Shown: positions 1 to 7,123 of the stretch, one piece after another
Numbering within the stretch: position 1 is the stretch's first letter
Layout: each line of letters starts with the position of its first letter
Assembly: GCA_030826265.1 (NCBI GenBank)
Contig: JAPJOH010000036.1
Location: 1 to 16,728 of the forward strand
Direction: 5' to 3'
Length of the DNA: 16,728 nt
DNA from: Collinsella aerofaciens
Lineage (GTDB): Bacteria > Actinomycetota > Coriobacteriia > Coriobacteriales > Coriobacteriaceae
Notes under the pieces: generated by a model
What the model was told of the DNA's origin: nothing
Database searches by the model: none
The model's input: the letters and a program-made list of their open reading frames with translations, nothing else
Program-made: the position numbers and the translations under genes

Positions 1-102
1 AAAATTACGGTTTCGATTATTATAATCATTCTGTTTCACTCCAAATTCTAATTTATGCGCAGCAGTCGTCTTTTCGTTTAGGATAAGAAACGTATTAGTA
101 GG

Positions 103-130
103 TTAAGCATCGACTTACAATTTCTATAAG
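103..130 (+). promoter_or_regulatory. Weak candidate promoter upstream of capE
   Basis: The AT-rich leader at 1-167 holds no gene that I can see. Its best promoter-like pair close to capE is TTAAGC at 103-108 and TATAAG at 125-130, spaced 16 bases. The -35 match is poor. A perfect TATAAT lies at 21-26, but its -35 would fall at the window edge and its leader would be long. No JUMPstart-like element was seen. Transcription could also enter from upstream. Confidence 0.25.
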
Positions 131-157
131 TTTCATTCACCTTTAGTTTATTTAATT

Positions 158-161
158 GGAG
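158..161 (+). promoter_or_regulatory. Ribosome binding site fixing the capE start
   Basis: GGAG lies six bases before the ATG at 168. The in-frame TTG at 156 overlaps this site and has no ribosome site of its own, so the ATG at 168 is the better start. Confidence 0.7.
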
Positions 162-167
162 CTTGAA

Positions 168-1223
168 ATGTGCGATAGCGTTTTCAAGGACAAGACCCTC
201 ATGATCACGGGAGGCACCGGCTCGTTCGGCAACACGGTGCTCAAGCACTTCATGGACACCGATCTGGCCGAGATCCGCATCTTCTCCCGCGATGAGAAGA
301 AGCAGGACGACATGCGCCACCGCCTGCAGGAGAGGTCCCCCGAGCTCGCCTCCAAGGTGCGCTTCTTCATCGGCGACGTCCGCAACGCCCAATCGGTGCG
401 CGACGCCATGCACGGCGTGGACTACATCTTCCACGCCGCCGCCCTCAAGCAGGTGCCCTCCTGCGAGTTCTTCCCCATGGAGGCCGTGCGCACCAACGTC
501 ATCGGCACGGACAACGTCCTGCACGCCGCCATCGATGAGGGCGTCGACCGCGTCGTGTGCCTGTCCACCGACAAGGCCGCCTACCCCATCAACGCCATGG
601 GCAAGTCCAAGGCCATGATGGAGTCCATCATCTACGCCAACGCCCGCAACGGCGCCGGCCGCACCACCATCTGCTGCACCCGCTACGGCAACGTCATGTG
701 CTCGCGCGGCAGCGTCATCCCGCTGTTCATCGACCGCATCCGCAAGGGCGAGCCGCTCACGGTCACCGACCCCAACATGACCCGCTTCCTCATGAACCTG
801 GACGAGGCGGTCGACCTGGTGCAGTTCGCCTTCGAGCACGCCAACCCCGGCGACCTGTTCATCCAGAAGGCCCCCGCCTCCACCATCGGCGACCTCGCCG
901 AGGCCGTCCAGGAGGTCTTCGGCCGCGTTGGCACCCAGGTGATCGGCACCCGCCACGGCGAGAAGCTCTTCGAGACCCTCATGACCCGCGAGGAGCGCCT
1001 GCGCGCCGAGGACATGGGCGGCTACTACCGCGTCGCCTGCGACTCGCGCGACCTCAACTACGACAAGTTCGTCGTCGACGGCGAGGTGGAGACCCAGGCC
1101 GACGAGTCCTACACCTCCCACAACACCGAGAGGCTCGACGTGGCGGGCACCATCGCCAAGATCAAGACCGCCGAGTACGTGCAGCTGGCCCTGGAGGGCC
1201 GCGAGCACGAGGCGGTGCAGTAG
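168..1223 (+). CDS. capE: UDP-GlcNAc 4,6-dehydratase/5-epimerase, CapE/FnlA/WbjB type
   Basis: This is the first enzyme of UDP-N-acetyl-L-fucosamine synthesis: it dehydrates UDP-GlcNAc and inverts C5, in the cytosol. The 351-residue protein is an extended short-chain dehydrogenase. A Rossmann GGTGSFG motif is at residues 15-21, STDKAAYP at 133-140, and MGKSK at 144-148. In the last, Met replaces the usual catalytic Tyr of YxxxK, a known trait of the FlaA1/CapE group and not a defect. RHGEKLFETLM at 262-272 is a family signature. ATG 168 is preferred to TTG 156 because GGAG lies six bases upstream. The stop is one base before the start of capF, so the two genes are co-translated neighbours. 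The gene is very GC-rich, unlike the AT-rich leader. Because capF and capG follow, the fucosamine branch is favoured over the pseudaminic-acid dehydratase PseB, a related alternative. Confidence 0.93.
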   Translation: MCDSVFKDKTLMITGGTGSFGNTVLKHFMDTDLAEIRIFSRDEKKQDDMRHRLQERSPELASKVRFFIGDVRNAQSVRDAMHGVDYIFHAAALKQVPSCEFFPMEAVRTNVIGTDNVLHAAIDEGVDRVVCLSTDKAAYPINAMGKSKAMMESIIYANARNGAGRTTICCTRYGNVMCSRGSVIPLFIDRIRKGEPLTVTDPNMTRFLMNLDEAVDLVQFAFEHANPGDLFIQKAPASTIGDLAEAVQEVFGRVGTQVIGTRHGEKLFETLMTREERLRAEDMGGYYRVACDSRDLNYDKFVVDGEVETQADESYTSHNTERLDVAGTIAKIKTAEYVQLALEGREHEAVQ

Positions 1224-1224
1224 G

Positions 1225-2442
1225 GTGCGCGTACTCGTCACCGGCGCCAGGGGCTTCGTCGGCAGGAACCTCTGCTGCGCCCTCAAGAACATAAGGGACG
1301 GCAAGGACCGCCGTGAGAAGTATCAGTCGCTGCTCCCGCTCGAGGTCATGGAGTTCGACGTCGACTCCACGCCCGGGGAGCTTGACGAGTACTGCTCCCG
1401 TGCCGACTTCGTCTTCAACCTGGCCGGCGTCAACCGCCCCGAGGACCAGTCCGAGTTCATGGAGGGCAACTTCGGGTTCGCCTCCGCGCTGCTGGACACC
1501 CTTGAGAGCCACGGGAATAAGTGCCCCGTCATGCTCTCCAGCTCCGCGCAGGCGAGCCTGTCGGGCCGCTTCGAGGGATCGGTCTACGGCGAGTCGAAGC
1601 TCGCGGGGGAGGGCCTGTTCCGGGAGTACTCGGAGCGCACGGGGGCGCCCGTGCTCATCTACCGCTTCCCCAACCTCTACGGCAAGTGGTGCCGCCCGCG
1701 CTACAACTCCGCCGTCGCCACGTTCTGCGACGCCATCGCCAACGGCCGCCCCTACACCGTGAACGACCCCTCGGTGGAGCTGGAGCTCCTCTACATCGAC
1801 GACCTCGTCGACGAGATGCTGGGCGCCCTGCTGGGGAAGGAGCACCGTTGCGGCTACGAGGGCCTCGAGCGCGTCGTGGGCGACGGGTTCTGCTACGTCC
1901 CGAAAACTGACGTGAAGACCCTGGGCGAGATCGTCTACCTGCTGGGGTGCTTCCGCGACAGCCGCGAGACGCTCTCGGTGCCCGACCTCGCCGAGGGCTC
2001 CTTCTCCAAGAAGCTCTGGAGCACGTTCCTTTCCTACTACGAGCCGGGGCATTTCGCCTATGATCTGAAACCCAACACAGACGACCGCGGTTCGTTCACT
2101 GAGTTCCTGCGCACGCCGGAGCGCGGCCAGGTCTCCATCAACGTCTCGAAGCCCCGCATCACCAAGGGCAACCACTGGCACATGAGTAAGTGGGAGAGGT
2201 TCCTGGTGGTCTCCGGCACCGCGAGCATCAAGCTGAGGAAGGTGGGGGAGGACTCCGATGAAAACCCGTTCCCCGTCGACGAGTACATTGTCTCGGGTTC
2301 GGACATGCGCGCCGTGGAGATGATCCCCGGCTACACGCACTCCATCACCAACCTGTCCGACACCGAGGACCTCGTGACGGTCATGTGGGCCAACGAGCCC
2401 TTCGACCCCGAGGACCCCGACACTTACTACGAGGAAGTCTAG
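1225..2442 (+). CDS. capF: UDP-2-acetamido-2,6-dideoxyhexulose reductase/epimerase with C-terminal cupin, CapF/FnlB/WbjC type
   Basis: This is the second step toward UDP-L-FucNAc: C3 epimerisation and NADPH-dependent reduction at C4 of the CapE product. The 405 residues form two domains. The N-terminal short-chain dehydrogenase has GARGFVG at residues 7-13, NLAGVNRPED at 65-74, and catalytic Tyr121 and Lys125 in YGESK. The C-terminal cupin at about 276-402 has a HWHMSKWERF stretch at 317-326 and a further His372 in GYTHS. Staphylococcal CapF has the same architecture; its cupin is a zinc-dependent epimerase domain. The start is GTG at 1225, one base after the capE stop; its initiation site lies inside the end of capE. 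Domain order and length fit the family, and I see no damage. GC-rich like capE, with an abrupt composition drop after its stop. Confidence 0.93.
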   Translation: MRVLVTGARGFVGRNLCCALKNIRDGKDRREKYQSLLPLEVMEFDVDSTPGELDEYCSRADFVFNLAGVNRPEDQSEFMEGNFGFASALLDTLESHGNKCPVMLSSSAQASLSGRFEGSVYGESKLAGEGLFREYSERTGAPVLIYRFPNLYGKWCRPRYNSAVATFCDAIANGRPYTVNDPSVELELLYIDDLVDEMLGALLGKEHRCGYEGLERVVGDGFCYVPKTDVKTLGEIVYLLGCFRDSRETLSVPDLAEGSFSKKLWSTFLSYYEPGHFAYDLKPNTDDRGSFTEFLRTPERGQVSINVSKPRITKGNHWHMSKWERFLVVSGTASIKLRKVGEDSDENPFPVDEYIVSGSDMRAVEMIPGYTHSITNLSDTEDLVTVMWANEPFDPEDPDTYYEEV

Positions 2443-2447
2443 AGGTT

Positions 2448-3566
2448 TTGACCAGATACGCTCATATTAATAGCGTTCCAAATGGATCCACTGGGCGCAT
2501 TATGATGAAGGAGCATCTTGCTCTTATTGATCAGGGGCACGAATCGCTTGCTTGCTGGGGCAGAAGAAGGCCTGCGAACAGTGTCAGTGAATACTGTTTT
2601 GGGTCACCGACTAATTTTATACTTGACGTTGGTCTTACTCTCCTTGACGGTAAGGTAGGCTTTCATTCGGTGAGGCAAACCGACGCGTTGATTCATCGTC
2701 TTGATGAGTTCGGTCCTGACGTGGTTCACTTGCACAACCTCCATGGTTACTATTTGAATATTGATAAACTGTTTAAATGGTTGATGAGATCTGATTGTCG
2801 TGTTGTATGGACTTTGCACGACTGCTGGGCTTTTACCGGCCATTGCCCTTATTTCACCTATTCTTGCTGCAATCAATGGAAAACTGGATGTGGCGCCAAG
2901 AGGTGCCCTCAACTTATGGGATATCCTCCAACTATTAATTCTGCATCATGTAAATGGAGCTACGAGGCCAAACGTTCGATTTTCACTTCGCTGCCTTCCA
3001 ATCGAATGACTATCATTACCCCTTCTAAATGGCTGGCTGGACTGGTCGCTTGTAGCTATTTATCAAAGTATCCGATTGAGGTTGTACACAATACGATTGA
3101 TCTCAACGTTTTTAAGCCACGATCCAATAGTGAGGTTTTTAGCGTTAAGGAGAAATACGGCCTTGATTCGAGGAAAATTATTTTAGGGGTTGCCTCTCCA
3201 TGGTCCAAGCGTAAGGGTCTTTCAGACTTTTTTGCCCTTGCGGATAAGCTTGACAAGTCCGGGTATTCTATTGTTTTGGTTGGACTGAGTGCTAAGCAGA
3301 TGAGGCAACTACCTCCGGGGGTGGTTGGTATTCCGCGAACCGACTCTCAGATAGAGTTGGCCTCACTATATAGTTCTGCCTCCGTTCTATTCAATCCGAC
3401 ATACGAAGATAATTATCCTACGGTCAATCTTGAGTCCGAGGCTTGTGGGGTTCCGGTCGTTTGTTACGATGTCGGTGGATGCTCCGAGACCTTGCATAGG
3501 GACGATTCAAAACTTGTTGAATGTGGTGACGTGCTGTCCGCCTCATTATTGTTGGCTAAATACTAG
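2448..3566 (+). CDS. GT4 family glycosyltransferase, probably short at the C-terminus
   Basis: A cytosolic-face transferase adding a nucleotide-activated sugar to a lipid-linked repeat unit; donor and acceptor cannot be read from sequence. The family opening INSVPNGSTGRI is at residues 7-18, HLHNLHG at 94-100, WTLHDCWAFTGHC at 121-133 followed by a Cys-rich loop to 153, and the donor-binding segment EDNYPTVNLESEACG at 320-334. TTG at 2448 is chosen because the family N-terminus begins there; the longer reading from 2385 is capF sequence out of frame. The spacing to capF is five bases. The 372 residues end soon after GGCSETL (343-349), where relatives usually carry a few tens more residues in closing helices. 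The AT-rich codons contrast with the flanking capF and capG. It interrupts the usual run of the three fucosamine genes. Confidence 0.85.
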   Translation: MTRYAHINSVPNGSTGRIMMKEHLALIDQGHESLACWGRRRPANSVSEYCFGSPTNFILDVGLTLLDGKVGFHSVRQTDALIHRLDEFGPDVVHLHNLHGYYLNIDKLFKWLMRSDCRVVWTLHDCWAFTGHCPYFTYSCCNQWKTGCGAKRCPQLMGYPPTINSASCKWSYEAKRSIFTSLPSNRMTIITPSKWLAGLVACSYLSKYPIEVVHNTIDLNVFKPRSNSEVFSVKEKYGLDSRKIILGVASPWSKRKGLSDFFALADKLDKSGYSIVLVGLSAKQMRQLPPGVVGIPRTDSQIELASLYSSASVLFNPTYEDNYPTVNLESEACGVPVVCYDVGGCSETLHRDDSKLVECGDVLSASLLLAKY

Positions 3567-3587
3567 ACTCGGCTTTTAGGGAAAACT

Positions 3588-4763
3588 ATGAATTCCAATA
3601 TTTCTTTTAATAACGACGGCCGCCTGAAGCTACTCATCATCGTGGGCACCCGCCCCGAGGTCATCCGCCTGTCCGAGGTCATCAAGAAGTGCCGCCGCCA
3701 CTTCGACTGCCTGCTGGCGCATACCGGGCAGAACTACGACTATACGCTCAACGGCATCTTCTTCCGCGACCTGTCGCTGGACGACCCCGACGTCTACCTG
3801 GACGCCGTGGGCGCGGACCTCGGCGAGACCGTGGGCAACATCATCGCGTCCTCCTATAAGCTGATGGTGGAGACGCGGCCTGATGCCCTCCTCATCCTGG
3901 GCGACACCAACAGCTGCCTGTCCGCCATCGCGGCCAAGAGGCTCCACATCCCCATCTTCCACATGGAGGCCGGCAACCGCTGCAAGGACGAGTGCCTGCC
4001 CGAGGAGACCAACCGCCGTATCGTCGACGTGATCTCCGACGTCAACCTGGCCTACTCCGAGCACGCGCGCCGCTACCTCAAGGACACCGGCTGCGCGCCC
4101 GAGCGCACCTACGTCACGGGCTCGCCCATGGCCGAGGTCCTGCGCGCAAATCTGGATAAGATCGAGGCCTCCGACATCCTCACCGAGCTCGGCCTGGAGC
4201 CCAAGCGCTACATGCTGCTGTCCGCCCACCGCGAGGAGAACATCGACACGGAGGCGAACTTCACGAGCCTGTTCACCGCCATCAACGCACTCGCGGAGAA
4301 ATACGACATGCCGATCCTGTACTCCTGCCACCCGCGCTCCCGCAAGCGCCTGGAGGCCACCGGCTTCAAGCTGGACCCGCGCGTGCGCATGCACGAGCCC
4401 ATGGGCTTCCACGACTACAACTGCCTGCAGATGAACGCCTTCGCCGTGGTCTCCGACTCCGGCACCCTGCCCGAGGAGTCGAGCTTCTTCGCGTCTATCG
4501 GCCGCCCGTTCCCGGCGGTGTGCATCCGCACCTCCACCGAGCGCCCCGAGGCGCTGGACAAGGCCTGTTTCACGCTGGCCGGCATCTCCGAGAGGGGCCT
4601 GCTGCAGGCCGTCCACACCGCCGTCGAGCTCGACGCGGAGGGGTCGCTCCCCGAGGCGCCCGTGCCCGATTACGCCGACGAGACCGTGTCCACCAAGGTG
4701 GTCAAGATCATCCAGAGCTACACCGGCGTCGTGGACAAGATGGTGTGGAGGAAGAGCATTTAA
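3588..4763 (+). CDS. capG: UDP-2-acetamido-2,6-dideoxy-L-talose 2-epimerase, CapG/FnlC/WbjD type
   Basis: This is the third step, epimerising C2 to give UDP-N-acetyl-L-fucosamine. The 391-residue protein belongs to the non-hydrolysing UDP-GlcNAc 2-epimerase fold. Motifs are VGTRPEVIRLSE near residue 19, HTGQNYD near 46, ILGDTNS near 102, HMEAGNR near 126, LPEETNRR near 137, and SAHREEN in the second half. Asn in MEAGNR and the neighbouring capE/capF point to CapG/FnlC rather than WecB, which remains the alternative. AGGGA lies about seven bases before the ATG. The first nine codons are AT-rich, and the GC-rich host-like sequence begins only at about 3615, so a recombination junction may lie within the 5' end. 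The stop overlaps the next gene in TAATG. Confidence 0.9.
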   Translation: MNSNISFNNDGRLKLLIIVGTRPEVIRLSEVIKKCRRHFDCLLAHTGQNYDYTLNGIFFRDLSLDDPDVYLDAVGADLGETVGNIIASSYKLMVETRPDALLILGDTNSCLSAIAAKRLHIPIFHMEAGNRCKDECLPEETNRRIVDVISDVNLAYSEHARRYLKDTGCAPERTYVTGSPMAEVLRANLDKIEASDILTELGLEPKRYMLLSAHREENIDTEANFTSLFTAINALAEKYDMPILYSCHPRSRKRLEATGFKLDPRVRMHEPMGFHDYNCLQMNAFAVVSDSGTLPEESSFFASIGRPFPAVCIRTSTERPEALDKACFTLAGISERGLLQAVHTAVELDAEGSLPEAPVPDYADETVSTKVVKIIQSYTGVVDKMVWRKSI

Positions 4764-6004
4764 TGACTAGCTCATGTGCTGGAAAGAAAATGCTTGTTGT
4801 TACGCAGCATTTCTATCCGGAATCTTTTCGAATTAATGACTTGGTGAAGGGATTTGTTGAAGACGGAGTAAGCGTAGATGTTCTCTGTGGCATCCCTAAT
4901 TATCCTTCAGGCGAATGGTCTGATGGATATGGTTATTTCGGTCACCGTCGAGACGATTATTTCGGTGCGTCCGTTTTTCGGTCTGGCGAAATCCGTCGTA
5001 AGGGTAATACTTCGATACGCATTTTCCTGAACTATATTAGCTGGCCAATTACTGCTTCTTTTAGAGCTTTGAGGCTCAATAAAAAGTATGACGTTGTATT
5101 TTGCTACAATACAAGTCCTATTTTGATGGTAATTCCTGCAAGGGTTGCTGCATGGCGAAATAAATGTCCTCTAGTAACTTATGTCTTGGATATTTGGCCC
5201 GAGAACCTTTACACAGTCTTGAATGTCCAAAGCGGTTTTCTGAGGTCTTTTGCCAAATCTTTTTGCGACAAGCAGTATGCGGCCTGCAATAAGCTGATTG
5301 CTTTGAGCGACTCTTTGGCTGATAACCTGCTTCATAGAGTCAAGCCTTTGAATTCTGATGTTTCGATAGACGTAATACCTCAACATTGCGAGGAGAGTTA
5401 CGAGCAAAAGATTGTCTCATCGGAACTGAGATCGCAATTCAAAAATCAATGCGTATTCCTATTTGCTGGTTCTATAACCCCCGCCCAAGGGCTTGATACG
5501 GTTATTGAAGCGTTCTCGCGTGCAATTTCAGAGAGCCCTATCGAGATGAAGCTGTTAATTCTTGGCGATGGCATGTCTAGGGCAGAACTGCAGAAGCTCG
5601 TTTCAAGCAAGGGGCTTGATAGTTCTGTTATGTTTTTGGGGCGCGTGGATCCCGAGGTCGTGCCCATGTATTCAGATATTGCAACGGCAATGATTGCACC
5701 ATTTGCTGACAATCCCGAGTTAGAGCTTACTATTCCGGCGAAAATTTCAAGTTGCATGGCGTCTTCGAAACCAATACTTGCCGTAATGCGCGGTGAAGGG
5801 GCCAATGCGGTTCGTTTTGCTAGATGCGGGTTCGTCTCCAATCCTTCAGATGCTAATGCACTTGCTAACAACATGGTTAAAATTGCTTCAATGAATAAAG
5901 ACGCTATTGAAGCTTTAGGATCTAATGGCTTCAATTATTATCGTGAGCATTTCTCGAGATTGGTTTGTTTGGATAAAATTAAGCAGGTTCTATTTTCAAT
6001 ATAG
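4763..6004 (+). CDS. wbuB: GT4 glycosyltransferase, WbuB-like putative L-FucNAc transferase
   Basis: Predicted to transfer L-FucNAc from the UDP-sugar made by CapE, CapF and CapG. The 413 residues show VVTQHFYPESFRINDL at 12-27, IPNYPSG at 44-50, DIWPEN at 143-148 (a hallmark of the WbuB/WcaI-type GT4 group), a second Rossmann domain from about 230, and LTIPAKISSCMASSKPIL at 322-339 in the donor site. In E. coli O26 the order is fnlA-fnlB-fnlC-wbuB, and the same gene follows capG here; that context is the main basis for the substrate. ATG 4763 overlaps the capG stop (TAATG), with GGAGG about 11 bases upstream. ATG 4790 is an alternative start that would trim nine residues. AT-rich, unlike capG. 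Specificity is inferred; the family is clear. Confidence 0.82.
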   Translation: MTSSCAGKKMLVVTQHFYPESFRINDLVKGFVEDGVSVDVLCGIPNYPSGEWSDGYGYFGHRRDDYFGASVFRSGEIRRKGNTSIRIFLNYISWPITASFRALRLNKKYDVVFCYNTSPILMVIPARVAAWRNKCPLVTYVLDIWPENLYTVLNVQSGFLRSFAKSFCDKQYAACNKLIALSDSLADNLLHRVKPLNSDVSIDVIPQHCEESYEQKIVSSELRSQFKNQCVFLFAGSITPAQGLDTVIEAFSRAISESPIEMKLLILGDGMSRAELQKLVSSKGLDSSVMFLGRVDPEVVPMYSDIATAMIAPFADNPELELTIPAKISSCMASSKPILAVMRGEGANAVRFARCGFVSNPSDANALANNMVKIASMNKDAIEALGSNGFNYYREHFSRLVCLDKIKQVLFSI

Positions 6005-6030
6005 GTCCGATGTGGATCGTTGGGGTTTTA

Positions 6031-6744
6031 ATGGATGACATGTTGAGAGTGCTTGTAATTATTCCTGCATATAATGAGCAAGCCAATATCGTTCAGACTG
6101 TTTCATCGGTTGTTGAAGCTGGCTATGATTATATAGTGGTGAATGATGGCTCAACCGATAAAACTCTATCTATCTGCCGTCAACATGGATTTAATGTCCT
6201 TGACCTTCCGCAAAATTTGGGCATCGGTGGTGCTGTTCAGGCCGGTCATAAATATGCGCTCAGGCATGGTTATGACATTGATGTCCAGGTTGATGGTGAC
6301 GGGCAGCATGATCCTTCTTATATTGGGAACCTAATCGAGCCGGTTATTGATGGTGCCGATTTATCCATTGGTTCCAGATTTGCCGTTCCCACGGAAGGCT
6401 TTCAGTCTACTTTTTTAAGGAGAGTAGGTATCCGATGGCTTTCTGGTTGGTTGAGATTATTTACCGGAAAGACGATTAAAGATCCTACTTCTGGATTTCG
6501 CGCGTGCGGCAAAAAAGCCATAGATCTGTTCTGTAGGGACTATCCAGATGATTATCCTGAGCCTGAATCTATTGCCGCAGCATTAAAAACTGGTCTTTCA
6601 GTGGTTGAGGTTCCTGTACTTATGCGCGAGAGGCAGGGCGGAGTGTCATCAATTTCTGGCCTTTCTTCAATTTATTACATGATTAAGGTTTCGCTTGCAA
6701 TTTCCATGGCCTGTTTTGTTTATAGAAAGGCGGCTCACTCATGA
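6031..6744 (+). CDS. GT2 polyprenyl-phosphate glycosyltransferase, DPM1/GacI-like
   Basis: Likely makes a polyprenyl-phosphate-linked sugar on the inner membrane face as donor for an extracellular glycosyltransferase. The GT-A fold motifs are IPAYNE at residues 11-16, VVNDGSTD at 36-43, NLGIGGAVQAG at 62-72, metal-binding DGDGQHD at 88-94, DPTSGFRA at 151-158, and RERQGGVSSI at 199-208. Only a short hydrophobic C-terminal stretch follows (about 212-231), not the two-helix anchor of some dolichol-phosphate synthases. ATG 6031 is chosen because GGGG lies five bases upstream and family members begin shortly before IPAYNE; ATG 6010 is the longer alternative and ATG 6040 the shorter. The stop overlaps the DUF2304 gene in ATGA, so the two proteins are translationally coupled. 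GacI of Streptococcus pyogenes, which makes undecaprenyl-phosphate GlcNAc, is the nearest described arrangement; the sugar here is unknown. Confidence 0.85.
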   Translation: MDDMLRVLVIIPAYNEQANIVQTVSSVVEAGYDYIVVNDGSTDKTLSICRQHGFNVLDLPQNLGIGGAVQAGHKYALRHGYDIDVQVDGDGQHDPSYIGNLIEPVIDGADLSIGSRFAVPTEGFQSTFLRRVGIRWLSGWLRLFTGKTIKDPTSGFRACGKKAIDLFCRDYPDDYPEPESIAAALKTGLSVVEVPVLMRERQGGVSSISGLSSIYYMIKVSLAISMACFVYRKAAHS

Positions 6745-7097
6745 GTATGATAATTCGCGTGGGCGCTGGCGTAATTTTTAGTGGCCTTTTCTTTTATGTT
6801 GTTTCCTTAGTCGGTAAAGGAAAGCTACTTTTAAAGTACTCGTTACTATGGCTTTGCCTGTGCGTGGTGGCACTATTTAGCGTTTGCTTTCCGGAGTTAA
6901 TTTATCGAATTTCAGATCGTATTGGGTTTATTAGCCCGTCAAATTTCGCTTTTCTTGTCGCTGTAGTACTTTTATTGATGATTTCATTATCACTCAGTAT
7001 TGCGATTAGCAGACTCGTTATGGCTTGCAAGAACTTAACCCAACGTATTGCGATTCTTGAAAATGAGAATGATGTTTTGCGAAATCAGCAGAGTTAA
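6741..7097 (+). CDS. DUF2304 small membrane protein, GacJ-like partner of the GT2 enzyme
   Basis: A 118-residue membrane protein with hydrophobic segments at about 4-24, 32-50 and 67-92, a conserved-looking SPSNFAF just before the third, and a short charged heptad-like tail (LTQRIAILENEND) at about 98-110 that could form a coiled coil. DUF2304 proteins are typically encoded beside DPM1-type GT2 genes. The studied example, GacJ of S. pyogenes, binds GacI and stimulates its activity. The start overlaps the GT2 stop by four bases (ATGA), which suits a stoichiometric complex. It is not a GtrA-type flippase by sequence. The family assignment comes from topology, size, motif and position; the activator role is inferred by analogy. 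Confidence 0.8.
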   Translation: MSMIIRVGAGVIFSGLFFYVVSLVGKGKLLLKYSLLWLCLCVVALFSVCFPELIYRISDRIGFISPSNFAFLVAVVLLLMISLSLSIAISRLVMACKNLTQRIAILENENDVLRNQQS

Positions 7098-7123
7098 TTA
7101 AAGACGAGGTTTAGATTAACTGT

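Noticed and set aside
168..1223. CapE missing its catalytic Tyr
   Set aside because: MxxxK in place of YxxxK is normal for the CapE/FlaA1 group, so it is not a defect.
557..1294. Plus-strand alternate-frame ORF rich in Arg/His/Pro
   Set aside because: Typical frame-shifted reading of GC-rich codons within capE.
78..1304. Long minus-strand ORF (408 codons) opposite capE
   Set aside because: Its translation is low-complexity Gly/Val/Ala/Leu/His, typical of the complement of GC-rich codons. It has no motif, and the plus-strand gene is certain.
1162..2340. Minus-strand ORF (392 codons) opposite capF
   Set aside because: GC-rich antisense shadow with no recognisable domain.
3630..4616. Minus-strand ORF (328 codons) opposite capG
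   Set aside because: Same antisense low-complexity pattern; capG is unambiguous.
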